Below are positions 25,643 through 33,072 of a stretch of 64,000 nucleotides of DNA, in pieces. The DNA is taken from the NCBI RefSeq assembly GCF_021311115.1, contig NZ_JAJTNP010000004.1, forward strand, positions 124,001 through 188,000, in the 5' to 3' direction. A model generated the notes under the pieces. That model did no database searches and was not told where the DNA came from. It saw nothing but the letters and a program-made list of their open reading frames with translations. The stretch's first letter is position 1. Each line of letters opens with the position of its first letter. The position numbers and the translations under genes were made by a program. The DNA comes from Chryseobacterium gwangjuense. GTDB taxonomy: Bacteria > Bacteroidota > Bacteroidia > Flavobacteriales > Weeksellaceae.

Positions 25643-26839
25643 ATGATCTCTAAAAAGTATCTTGAAAATTTACAGAACGAACTACAAAATATTGACAACG
25701 ACGGGCTTTACAAAAGAGAAAGAATTATTACTTCTCAGCAAAGTGCGGAAATAGAAGCGAACGGAAAAAAGCTGTTGAACTTCTGTGCCAACAATTATTT
25801 GGGATTATCCAACAATCCGGAAGTGATGAAAGCTTCTCAGGATATGATCGAATCTCATGGTTATGGGATGTCTTCAGTACGTTTTATCTGCGGAACTCAG
25901 GATATTCACAAGCAATTGGAACAAAAAATTGCTGACTTTTTAGGATTGGAAGATACTATTCTTTATGCAGCTTGTTTTGATGCAAACGGAGGAGTTTTCG
26001 AACCGTTATTTACAGAAGAAGATGCGATTATTTCAGATGAATTAAACCATGCTTCAATCATTGATGGTGTTCGCCTGTGTAAAGCAGCAAGATACCGTTA
26101 CAAAAACAATAATATGGAGGATCTGGAAGCTCAGTTGATTGCTGCTTCTGAAAAAAATCACCGTTTCAAAATTATTGTAACAGACGGAGTATTTTCAATG
26201 GACGGAATTGTTGCAGACTTAAAAGGAGTTTGTGATTTAGCGGATAAATATGATGCATTGGTAATGGTTGACGATTCTCACGCAACCGGTTTCATCGGGA
26301 AAACGGGTCGTGGAACTCACGAAGCTAATGAAGTGATGGGTAGAGTAGATATCATTACTTCTACATTAGGAAAAGCTTTAGGTGGTGCTTTAGGAGGATT
26401 TACTTCCGGTAAAAAAGAGATCATCGATATGTTGAGACAGCGTTCAAGACCTTATTTATTTTCAAACTCATTGGCTCCGGGAATCGTGGGTGCGGCTTTG
26501 AAAGTATTGGATATGATTTCTGAAGATACGTCTCTTCGTGATCAGGTAATGGAAAACGCAGAATATTTCAGAGCTGAAATGAAGTCTAAAGGGTTTGATA
26601 TTCCGGATGGTGATGCTGCAATCGTTCCGGTAATGCTTTACGATGCACCTTTAGCTCAAAAAATGGCTGAAAAATTGATGGATGAAGGAATTTACGTAAT
26701 CGGATTCTTCTATCCTGTGGTACCGAAAGGAAAAGCGAGAATCAGAGTTCAGCTTTCTGCAGCGCATACAAGAGCGCATTTGGACAAAGCAATTGCTGCT
26801 TTTGAGAAAGTAGGGAAAGAATTAGGAGTGATTTCTTAA
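25643..26839 (+). CDS. kbl: glycine C-acetyltransferase (2-amino-3-ketobutyrate CoA ligase)
   Basis: PLP enzyme that converts 2-amino-3-oxobutyrate plus CoA to glycine and acetyl-CoA, the second step of threonine degradation through threonine dehydrogenase. The length of 398 residues and the PLP lysine K244 in [13 protein letters not shown] are the same as in the E. coli enzyme. [11 protein letters not shown], the [12 protein letters not shown] stretch and [16 protein letters not shown] are the expected family segments. No threonine dehydrogenase lies nearby. A strong hairpin follows. Confidence 0.93.
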   Translation: MISKKYLENLQNELQNIDNDGLYKRERIITSQQSAEIEANGKKLLNFCANNYLGLSNNPEVMKASQDMIESHGYGMSSVRFICGTQDIHKQLEQKIADFLGLEDTILYAACFDANGGVFEPLFTEEDAIISDELNHASIIDGVRLCKAARYRYKNNNMEDLEAQLIAASEKNHRFKIIVTDGVFSMDGIVADLKGVCDLADKYDALVMVDDSHATGFIGKTGRGTHEANEVMGRVDIITSTLGKALGGALGGFTSGKKEIIDMLRQRSRPYLFSNSLAPGIVGAALKVLDMISEDTSLRDQVMENAEYFRAEMKSKGFDIPDGDAAIVPVMLYDAPLAQKMAEKLMDEGIYVIGFFYPVVPKGKARIRVQLSAAHTRAHLDKAIAAFEKVGKELGVIS

Positions 26840-26854
26840 GATAAAATAAAGTTG

Positions 26855-26894
26855 TTCTACAATTGTAGAATTAAAACAGGATTTCTTATATTTA
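26855..26894 (+). promoter_or_regulatory. 16-base perfect palindrome in a possible promoter
   Basis: TTCTACAATTGTAGAA (26855-26870) is a perfect palindrome. It contains a TTG (26863-26865), followed after 21 bases by TATATTTA, one base off the TAnnTTTG consensus. Its core TACAATTGTA resembles BlaI/MecI-type operators. Its place before a small lipoprotein gene suggests control of that gene, but the kbl terminator overlaps the same stretch. Confidence 0.35.
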
Positions 26895-26912
26895 CAGAAA
26901 TCCTGTTTTTTT
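26873..26912 (+). terminator. kbl terminator
   Basis: A perfect 14-bp stem (AAAACAGGATTTCT / AGAAATCCTGTTTT) with a 9-base loop and a T tract that ends directly at the ATG of the following lipoprotein gene. Confidence 0.8.
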
Positions 26913-27356
26913 ATGAAAAAAATATTTATTGTTTTAGTAGCCTCATTATTTATATTTTCCTGCCGGACGAAAATGAACCAATATGTGAAAGTGAGTGAAA
27001 AGTCTCAGAAAAGACATGGGAAATGGAAAGAAGAATATCCAACGAATGAAGGAACGCTTACAGCTATCGGAAAGTACAAGAAAGGAGAAAAAGTAGGAGT
27101 TTGGAAAACCTATTTTGATAATAAACTTTACCAGAAAGAAAGCATTCGAAAAGATATTACAAAAATCAAAAGATATTTTCCAACCGGAACCATCATGGAA
27201 AAAGGGCAGACTAAGCTCGAAATTTCCCAAAATCTACGCCATTGGTTCTATTTTGGAGAATGGAAATATTATGATGATAAAAATAATCTCCTGTATACAA
27301 AGAAATACTATAAAGAAAGCAAAGCGGACAGTATTCCTGCAAGAAAAAAACTGTAA
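26913..27356 (+). CDS. small lipoprotein with MORN/YwqK-like repeats
   Basis: The 147-residue protein has a lipoprotein signal (LFIFSC, acylated Cys at residue 17) and repeats such as GKYKKGEKVGVWKTYFDN and GEWKYYDDKNN, which resemble the MORN-like repeats of the YwqK antitoxin family. The function is unknown; membrane attachment is likely. The ATG abuts the T tract of the kbl terminator, so it needs its own promoter with a very short leader, or readthrough. Confidence 0.6.
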   Translation: MKKIFIVLVASLFIFSCRTKMNQYVKVSEKSQKRHGKWKEEYPTNEGTLTAIGKYKKGEKVGVWKTYFDNKLYQKESIRKDITKIKRYFPTGTIMEKGQTKLEISQNLRHWFYFGEWKYYDDKNNLLYTKKYYKESKADSIPARKKL

Positions 27357-27455
27357 ATACTGATAAAGATAATTTTCCTCAATATTAATTTGAATTTTTT
27401 AGATTAAATTCTATTTTTTTGTGAAATAGACTATCTTTGCAAACAAATTTTTAGG

Positions 27456-28001
27456 ATGCTGTATACCATCATAAAAGCACTTCACATTATCTTCATGGTA
27501 AGCTATTTTGCGGGAATTTTTTATCTCGTGAGAATTTTTGTTTACTATAAAGATACCGATGAGTTTGCTGAAGATAAAAAGAAGATTTTAAGAGAACAAT
27601 ATACCTTCATGGCACGCAGACTCTGGAATATTATTACCGTTCCGGCTGGAGTCATTATGGCAGTTTGCGGATTGGTTATGATTTTCTTAAATCCGGGATT
27701 AATGAAAATGCCCTGGTTTCATTTAAAACTGACTTTCCTGATCGGATTGGCAATTTACCACTATTGGTGCTGGAAAAAAGTCTTGAAACTCAGAGAACTT
27801 AACGGAAATACCTTAGAAACAGCGAACATTAAATTAAGACAAGCCAACGAAATTGCAACCTTTATTTTATTTCTGGTTGTTTTCACTGTGATACTAAAAT
27901 CAATGGTCATTGAATATTGGTGGCAATTAATTACAGGATTTTTCGTTTTGGTATTTTTAATCATGATGACCGTTAAGCTGGTTAATAAAAGTAAAAAATA
28001 A
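27456..28001 (+). CDS. hemJ: HemJ-like protoporphyrinogen IX oxidase (CopD family)
   Basis: A 181-residue inner-membrane protein with four hydrophobic helices. The N-terminal helix KALHIIFMVSYFAGIFYLVRIFVYY with its conserved His, and the helix with WFHLKLTFLIGL containing a conserved Lys, match HemJ, the oxygen-independent protoporphyrinogen oxidase that is often annotated CopD family in Bacteroidetes. A TATCTTTG box lies at 27432-27439, 16 bases before the ATG. The assignment rests on those residues, without experimental support here. Confidence 0.72.
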   Translation: MLYTIIKALHIIFMVSYFAGIFYLVRIFVYYKDTDEFAEDKKKILREQYTFMARRLWNIITVPAGVIMAVCGLVMIFLNPGLMKMPWFHLKLTFLIGLAIYHYWCWKKVLKLRELNGNTLETANIKLRQANEIATFILFLVVFTVILKSMVIEYWWQLITGFFVLVFLIMMTVKLVNKSKK

Positions 28002-28062
28002 AAAGATACAAGTAAAAAGCAGAGCGAAGTCGTGTATTCTTATTTAAATAATTAGTTTAAAA

Positions 28063-28070
28063 TACATTTG
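28063..28070 (+). promoter_or_regulatory. -7 box before gldF
   Basis: TACATTTG matches TAnnTTTG exactly and lies 29 bases before the gldF start. No matching TTG is seen at the usual distance. Confidence 0.35.
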
Positions 28071-28099
28071 ACTTTTAACTTAAAACTTCTAACTACTAT

Positions 28100-28828
28100 A
28101 TGATTGCAATTTTTAAAAAAGAACTTTGGAGTTACTTTGGTAACTGGAGCGCATGGGTAATCATTGCCGCTTTCAGTTTGGTAACAACATTGTTTCTGTT
28201 TTTTTTCGAAAATGATTCTAACATTTTTGATATCGGACTGGCTTCCTTACAAAGTTATTTTGTCTTGGTTCCTTGGTTATTAATGTTTATTGTTCCAGCA
28301 CTTTCTATGAAAACATTTGCAGAAGAGCAGCAAACGGGAACATTAAACTGGCTGTTTTCTCAACCTTTGAAAACTTCAGATTTGGTTTTAGGTAAGTTTT
28401 TATCAGTTTGGGTCGTTGGGATTTTATGCCTGATTCCTTCACTGATTTATCTTTATACTGTCTATGTTTTAGGGGTTCCGGAAGGAAATATTGATCTGGG
28501 AATGACATTTGGAAGTTATTTGGGGATGATCATTTTAATTGCTTCTTTTTCAGGAGTGGGAATTTTGGCTTCTTCACTTTCTCAAAACCAGATTATGGCT
28601 TATTTGTTAGGGGTCTTCATGTGCTTTATCATGTATTTCGGGATCGAACAATTAGCAAGTTATAAATTACTGGGAGGAGCAGATTTTATTTTACAGAATA
28701 TCGGTTTTTATCAGCATTTCTTAGGCTTTACGAGAGGTCTTATCGATTTTAAAGATGTAGCTTATTTTGTTTTAATCATTGGTGTTACGTTAGCTTTGTC
28801 CAACCATTTTATCAATAAAAAGAAGTAG
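28100..28828 (+). CDS. gldF: gliding motility ABC transporter permease GldF
   Basis: ABC-2 type permease of 242 residues with about six hydrophobic helices. The segments MIAIFKKELWSYFGNWSAWVI, FAEEQQTGTLNWLFSQPLK and LGKFLSVWVVGILCLIPSLIY are typical of GldF. In Flavobacterium johnsoniae GldA (ATPase), GldF and GldG form a transporter required for gliding or for function of its machinery; some gliding relatives lack it. The gene is followed after 4 bases by gldG. No gldA is present in the window. Confidence 0.9.
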   Translation: MIAIFKKELWSYFGNWSAWVIIAAFSLVTTLFLFFFENDSNIFDIGLASLQSYFVLVPWLLMFIVPALSMKTFAEEQQTGTLNWLFSQPLKTSDLVLGKFLSVWVVGILCLIPSLIYLYTVYVLGVPEGNIDLGMTFGSYLGMIILIASFSGVGILASSLSQNQIMAYLLGVFMCFIMYFGIEQLASYKLLGGADFILQNIGFYQHFLGFTRGLIDFKDVAYFVLIIGVTLALSNHFINKKK

Positions 28829-28832
28829 AATT

Positions 28833-30503
28833 ATGAAGAAGATACAATTCAAATCACCATTCGGAATTTTACTGTTTGTTATTTTGCCGTTGGCTGTTAT
28901 TCTTGCTATTTCAGGAATCAGATTAGATTTAACAAAAGAGAAAAGATATACACTTTCCGATAACACCATTAAGGTATTGGAATCGATCAACAAACCTATT
29001 AAAGTTGATGTTTATCTGGAAGGAGATTTCCCGGCAAGCTTTAAACAGTTGCAGAGCGAAACAAAATTCATGCTGGAAGAATTTAGAAAAATTAATCCAA
29101 AAATTGATTTTAAATTCATTGATCCAATCAAAAGTAAAATTCCTCAGGATACTTTGATGGCAATGGGAATGCAGCCTTCTGTACTTCCTGATGTGAAAGA
29201 TGGAAAAGTTTCTCAGATTTATTTATTTCCTTATGCCGTTGTAAAATACCGTGACAGAGGGATTTCTATTCCTTTGGTGGTTCAACAGACAGGACTTGAT
29301 GCAGATCAGCAACTAACAAAATCGATTGAGAATTTAGAATATAACCTGGTTTCAAACATCAAAAATATTGCGGTTGACAAGAGAAAGAAAATTGGAGTTT
29401 TAGTGAATCAGGATGAGTTGAGTCCTGAAGAATTCCAGGGATTCATGCATTTGGCAACAGAAAACTATGATGCAGGTCCGATTATTCCTAAAAACCAGAC
29501 TGAGCTGACTTTAGCGGATATTCCGATTTTAAAGCAAATGAATGCTTTAGTGATTGCAAAACCTAGAAAAGCCTTTACAGATGGTGAAAAAGTAATCCTT
29601 GATCAGTACATCATGAACGGTGGAAAAACTCTTTGGATGATTGATGCTGTAAATGCTGAAATGGATACTTTGACAAGATCTAAAAAAGTAATGCCTTTCC
29701 CGGTAGACATTAATATGACTGATTTTTTCTTTAATTACGGGATCAGAATCAATCCGGCGTTGGTGAAAGATGTAAAGAAATTTGCCTTATTGAGATTGGT
29801 AACGGGAGAAGTAGGAGGAAATCCCCAGTACACAAGCCTTCCGTGGCCATATTTTCCATTGGGAATTGCTGAAAAAAATGATCCGATCACCAAAAATATC
29901 AATCCTGTAAAATTTGAATTTCCTACAGCGATCGATACTTTGGGTGGAAGAAAAAATATCAAAACAAAAGTTCTTTTCGAATCGAGTGAAAGAACATTGT
30001 TGAAACAGGTTCCGAATTATGTTGACCTGAAAGAAATTGCAAGTGTTGACAGTCTTGGACAAATGGAAAAACCAAGTACTCCGAAAATCTATGCAGTCGC
30101 TTTAGAAGGGAAATTTAATTCTGCCTATGCATCAAGAATTGAAAGAAAATCTTACCCTGGCTTTAAAGGTGCAAGTCCGGAAAATAAAATGATCGTGATT
30201 GCAGACGGAGATGTAGGAAGAAATAAGGTGATCAAAGGGCAACCTCTACCTTTAGGAGTGGATATGTTGACCAACGAACAATTCGGAAATGAGCAGTTTT
30301 TAATAAACGCTCTTGACTATCTTTTGGATGATAGTAATCTGATGGAACTAAGAAACAGAAACATCGAAGAACGTCTTCTGGACCGACAAAGAATTACAGA
30401 AGAGAAAAACAACTGGCAATGGTTTAATTTGCTGCTTCCTTTAGTGATTATCGGTATTTTGGGAGGGTTGTTCTTCTGGTTGAGAAAGAAGAAGTTTGGA
30501 TAA
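28833..30503 (+). CDS. gldG: gliding motility ABC transporter substrate-binding protein GldG
   Basis: A 556-residue membrane-anchored protein with a hydrophobic helix near the N-terminus (FGILLFVILPLAVILAISGI), a large GldG/IFT52-like extracytoplasmic domain (IKVDVYLEGDFPASFKQLQ, YILDQYIMNGGKTLWMID-like stretch) and a C-terminal helix (WFNLLLPLVIIGILGGLFFWL) followed by basic residues. It acts with GldF in the gliding-motility transporter. It is clearly in one operon with gldF and is followed by a strong terminator. Confidence 0.92.
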   Translation: MKKIQFKSPFGILLFVILPLAVILAISGIRLDLTKEKRYTLSDNTIKVLESINKPIKVDVYLEGDFPASFKQLQSETKFMLEEFRKINPKIDFKFIDPIKSKIPQDTLMAMGMQPSVLPDVKDGKVSQIYLFPYAVVKYRDRGISIPLVVQQTGLDADQQLTKSIENLEYNLVSNIKNIAVDKRKKIGVLVNQDELSPEEFQGFMHLATENYDAGPIIPKNQTELTLADIPILKQMNALVIAKPRKAFTDGEKVILDQYIMNGGKTLWMIDAVNAEMDTLTRSKKVMPFPVDINMTDFFFNYGIRINPALVKDVKKFALLRLVTGEVGGNPQYTSLPWPYFPLGIAEKNDPITKNINPVKFEFPTAIDTLGGRKNIKTKVLFESSERTLLKQVPNYVDLKEIASVDSLGQMEKPSTPKIYAVALEGKFNSAYASRIERKSYPGFKGASPENKMIVIADGDVGRNKVIKGQPLPLGVDMLTNEQFGNEQFLINALDYLLDDSNLMELRNRNIEERLLDRQRITEEKNNWQWFNLLLPLVIIGILGGLFFWLRKKKFG

Positions 30504-30504
30504 G

Positions 30505-30546
30505 ATATAGAAAAAGAGAAGCGTAGGCTTCTCTTTTTTTATATCA
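30505..30546. terminator. bidirectional terminator between gldG and the RelA/SpoT-domain gene
   Basis: A perfect 12-bp stem (AAAAAGAGAAGC / GCTTCTCTTTTT) with loop GTAG, flanked by further complementary bases (GATATA / TATATC). It begins right after the gldG stop, and its right flank overlaps the last codon of the converging gene. Confidence 0.8.
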
Positions 30547-31530
30547 ATTTATTTTTCTCTTCCACTTGTTAACAGTATTTTTCCATGAAGGTATTGTTGT
30601 GTCATAATTCTCTTTTCCTAAAAGGTGCTCTCCGAACCCTATAATTTCTGTTGGATTATGATAAATATCATTTATATAACCTGCATCTCTCAAATCTTTA
30701 GCAATTTCTTTTATATGAGGCTTTAACTTTAATATTATTTCTTCTAATTCTGCAAAATTAGCATTCTTTTTTGCTAATCTATCAAAAGTACTATTTAAAA
30801 AATGATCAAAAATAATTTCTGATTTCGGAAAGTGAAATTTCAAAAAGGCTTGAAAACTGTCAATATTAAATTCTTGATCTATTTTAAACTTATTATCTTC
30901 TTTTGCTTTTCTAACTATATTATTTCTATATTGAGTTATTCCATCTCTTAATTCTTCAAATTGTTCATCTGCTTCTTCAAATTTAGCACTTAATCGAAAT
31001 AATTTTCTTTGAAAATGTGATGGAACTTCAGCATCACTTTTATAATTTAATTTATGTTCGATTTCAGCCCATGCATGCATTAATACTGTTCTAATTTGAA
31101 TTTCTGCTTTTAAATTTTGTAAGCCTCTATAATTAGGAGTTGACAACCAGTCATCTTTTATATTAATAATATTGTGAACTGAGCGATAAGCAAATTCTTT
31201 TAAACCTAAATTTTCAGATTTATTTTCAGATTCTAATACTGTTAATTCTCTTCTTATTATATTCTGAATCTTAGAAATATCAGATGCATAATAGCAAATA
31301 ATTCTTATTCCACATATATCTTCAATTTCTTCAAAAGGGTTACTATAATTTTTTCGAAATATTTTTTCATAAAAGGAATCAAACTTTTTTACTCTATGAT
31401 ATATATTCAAATAAACAATTTTTTCTTCATCTAAAAAGGATTTTAATGCTTCTTCAATATTCTTACCCAATCTTAAATAATTTTTCTTTTTTTCGTTAAA
31501 TTTTAACTTAATTTCGTTCTTATCTTCCAT
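30544..31530 (-). CDS. RelA/SpoT-domain (p)ppGpp synthetase-like protein
   Basis: A 328-residue protein with an intact alarmone synthetase domain: HRVKKFDSFYEKI, DICGIRIICYY, AYRSVHNIINI and EIQIRTVLMHAWAEIEHKLNYK, followed by about 150 residues of predicted helices. It has no HD hydrolase domain and no TGS/ACT regulatory region, so it is a small alarmone synthetase rather than the housekeeping Rel. I start it at the ATG giving MEDKNEIKLKF; an upstream in-frame ATG would add 23 residues, but that stretch overlaps a terminator-like hairpin. It could also be a toxic synthetase of the toxSAS kind. Confidence 0.8.
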   Translation of the reverse strand: MEDKNEIKLKFNEKKKNYLRLGKNIEEALKSFLDEEKIVYLNIYHRVKKFDSFYEKIFRKNYSNPFEEIEDICGIRIICYYASDISKIQNIIRRELTVLESENKSENLGLKEFAYRSVHNIINIKDDWLSTPNYRGLQNLKAEIQIRTVLMHAWAEIEHKLNYKSDAEVPSHFQRKLFRLSAKFEEADEQFEELRDGITQYRNNIVRKAKEDNKFKIDQEFNIDSFQAFLKFHFPKSEIIFDHFLNSTFDRLAKKNANFAELEEIILKLKPHIKEIAKDLRDAGYINDIYHNPTEIIGFGEHLLGKENYDTTIPSWKNTVNKWKRKIN

Positions 31531-31570
31531 AATTAAAGTTTTTTTTAATATAAGGTAATTCGTAATAAGC

Positions 31571-31599
31571 AAAAAATGGGAAACCGTAAAGTCTCCCAT
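31571..31599 (-). terminator. second terminator-like hairpin in the leader of the synthetase gene
   Basis: On the minus strand ATGGGA (plus 31594-31599) pairs with TCCCAT (plus 31576-31581) across a 12-base loop and runs into six T. It lies 40 bases before the start of the RelA/SpoT-domain gene. Confidence 0.45.
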
Positions 31600-31603
31600 A
31601 TTC

Positions 31604-31633
31604 TCAAAAAAAATCTCCTAAATTGCGGAGATT
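31604..31633 (-). terminator. first terminator-like hairpin in the leader of the synthetase gene
   Basis: On the minus strand AATCTCC (plus 31627-31633) pairs with GGAGATT (plus 31612-31618) over an 8-base loop, followed by a run of T. No gene ends just before it: the DUF4268 gene upstream has its own terminator at 31721-31748. It may therefore end a small RNA or act as an attenuator. Confidence 0.5.
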
Positions 31634-31720
31634 CGCCTGTTGTTTAAATCATTTACTAAAAAATACAGATGCTTAAAATTTGAATTATAAGAATGATTAT
31701 GTTAAATTAGATTAAAACAA

Positions 31721-31748
31721 AAAAGAAGCTTAAAAACTTCTTTTTTGT
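31721..31748 (-). terminator. terminator of the DUF4268 gene
   Basis: A 10-bp stem (AAAAAAGAAG / CTTCTTTTTT) with an 8-base loop directly after the stop codon of the minus-strand gene. Confidence 0.7.
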
Positions 31749-32177
31749 CTAAATATCTTTTATAAAATCCTCATACTCATAATAAAACCGTTCAAATCCA
31801 TCCATTTTATCTACAAAAAACTCAAAAGTTTCTTGCCATGTGTTTTTATTGAAAATAGAAACATTGTGTTTTTCAATCCAGATTTTACTGATTACTTTTC
31901 CGCTTTCGAGAGTATAAAATTCTTCCTTATTAAAGTCTCCTATAAAATCTTTCAGAATATCTTCAAGCGACCATATTTTATTGTAATAAGCATCTCTGAA
32001 AATTTCGTCTTTCATTTCGATATCCAAAGAAACTTCCGCTTTTTTATTGTCTGCATAAAATTTGAATGACATATCCTTGATTTTGGTATCATACAAAATC
32101 CATTTTCTGGGGAATGACTTTCCAAAAGCCGTCCAAAACTCTTTTTTTAATTGCTGTGCTTCTTGTTTACTGAACAT
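31749..32177 (-). CDS. DUF4268 family protein
   Basis: A 142-residue cytoplasmic protein that fits DUF4268: KKEFWTAFGKSFPRKWILYDTKIKDMSFKFYADNKKAEVSLDIE, then WSLEDILKDFIGDFNKEEFY and NTWQETFEFFVDKMDGFERFYYEYEDFIKD. Such proteins are related to the C-terminal part of some restriction-like or nuclease-associated proteins, but no function is established for the stand-alone form. It is transcribed alone, with its own terminator. Confidence 0.75.
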   Translation of the reverse strand: MFSKQEAQQLKKEFWTAFGKSFPRKWILYDTKIKDMSFKFYADNKKAEVSLDIEMKDEIFRDAYYNKIWSLEDILKDFIGDFNKEEFYTLESGKVISKIWIEKHNVSIFNKNTWQETFEFFVDKMDGFERFYYEYEDFIKDI

Positions 32178-32243
32178 AAAGCAAACTTAATGATTAATAG
32201 ATGAAATTGCAAAATTGGAGAAGGGGAAAGAGGTGAAGTTGAG

Positions 32244-32384
32244 TTGTTAAATCGTTAAGTTGTTGAGAGGTGAAGACGTTGAGTCGCTGAATTACAATGT
32301 TGTAAAACAAGAACTATTCATTTTAATAATACATTATCCTTCAACTTAACAACTTAACATCTCAACAACTTAACGATTTAACAA
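32244..32384. repeat. intergenic element with 25-base perfect inverted repeats (family C)
   Basis: The arms 32244-32268 and 32360-32384 are exact inverted copies over 25 bases; they contain TAAATCGTTAAGTTGTTGAG and its complement. A 91-base centre holds further TTAAC-rich partial repeats. The right arm ends only 18 bases before the -7 box of the Rrf2 gene. Confidence 0.7.
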
Positions 32385-32402
32385 TTCTTCCAACTTTTTT
32401 CT

Positions 32403-32410
32403 TATTTTTG
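32403..32410 (+). promoter_or_regulatory. -7 box of the Rrf2 regulator gene
   Basis: TATTTTTG is an exact consensus match that ends only five bases before the ATG, so the transcript would be nearly leaderless. A clear -33 TTG is not seen. Confidence 0.45.
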
Positions 32411-32415
32411 CTATA

Positions 32416-32823
32416 ATGTTGTCAAAAAAATCCCAATATGCTTTTAAGGCGCTTTCATACCTTGTAGAGAGAAGGAATGATGGTCCTGTACTTATTTCTG
32501 AAATTGCAGAACGTAAGAAGATTCCGCTGAAGTTTTTAGAAAATATTTTGCTGGAATTGAAAAAAGCAGATATCCTTGACAGTAAAAAAGGAAAAGGTGG
32601 TGGTTATTTTTTTAAAGAAAACCCTGAAAACGTAACATTGGCAAAAATTATTCGCTTGGTCAACGGACCCATTGCCATGCTGCCTTGTGTAAGTCTGAAT
32701 TTTTATGAAAAATGTGAAGACTGTAATGAAGATCACTGCGGTCTGCACGATGTTTTGATAGAAGTTCGGGATGCTTCCTTGAATATTTTAGAAAGTAAAA
32801 CGCTAATGGATTTGATCGACTGA
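32416..32823 (+). CDS. Rrf2 family transcriptional regulator
   Basis: A 135-residue winged-helix regulator starting MLSKKSQYAFKALSYLVER, with the DNA-reading helix around LISEIAERKKIPLKFLENILLELKKA and the wing KGKGGGYFF. Four Cys (C91, C100, C103, C108) could bind an Fe-S cluster or sense thiols, though the spacing differs from that of IscR. Rrf2 proteins include the cysteine regulator CymR. The next full-size gene is a sulfur-anion exporter, and a dyad lies between them, so a sulfur-responsive repressor is the best guess. Confidence 0.87.
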   Translation: MLSKKSQYAFKALSYLVERRNDGPVLISEIAERKKIPLKFLENILLELKKADILDSKKGKGGGYFFKENPENVTLAKIIRLVNGPIAMLPCVSLNFYEKCEDCNEDHCGLHDVLIEVRDASLNILESKTLMDLID

Positions 32824-32841
32824 TCTAAATCCTTTTTTTTG

Positions 32842-32890
32842 AATAATTAGTCTACTTATTTTGTAGGATAATTATTTTATCTGATATTTG
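32842..32890 (+). promoter_or_regulatory. dyad operator overlapping a promoter
   Basis: Left arm 32842-32855 (AATAATTAGTCTAC) and right arm 32863-32876 match as inverted copies in 12 of 14 positions around a 7-base centre. The TTTTG at 32859-32863 serves as a -33 element, followed after 19 bases by GATATTTG (one base off consensus) at 32883-32890. A protein bound to the dyad would block RNA polymerase. The neighbouring Rrf2 regulator is the obvious candidate. Confidence 0.55.
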
Positions 32891-32912
32891 CATCACTTCA
32901 AATCCACAAACT

Positions 32913-33071
32913 ATGATTTCAAAAGAAGATGCAAGTATGCTAGAACTATTTTCAGCGGAAATATGTGATTCTATCATTTTCAACAATTTTATAGATAGTG
33001 ATGCCATAAGAAAGACTGCTTTTATGAATAAAGCTGATCGTTCAATAATTGAAACAACAATTGTTTTTTAA
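32913..33071 (+). CDS. small ORF of 52 residues before the TSUP gene
   Basis: An ATG-started frame encoding 52 residues (begins MISKEDASMLELFSAE, ends IIETTIVF) fills the gap between the Rrf2 and TSUP genes. Its stop is followed one base later by the TSUP ATG, and a good promoter lies 22 bases upstream of its start, so it would be the first gene of the transcript. It has one Cys (residue 18) and no membrane segment. It may be a real small protein, a regulatory leader ORF, or a decayed gene; I know no family. Confidence 0.45.
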   Translation: MISKEDASMLELFSAEICDSIIFNNFIDSDAIRKTAFMNKADRSIIETTIVF

Positions 33072-33072
33072 G

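Noticed and set aside
31531..31599. N-terminal extension of the RelA/SpoT-domain protein by 23 residues
   Set aside because: The extension codes across a terminator-like hairpin and adds no family sequence; the ATG at 31530 fits the domain start better.
30544..32177. RelA/SpoT-domain synthetase plus DUF4268 gene as a toxin-antitoxin or anti-phage pair
   Set aside because: Each gene has its own terminator and a 218-base gap with hairpins lies between them. They are not in one operon, and no mobile-element or antitoxin features are seen.
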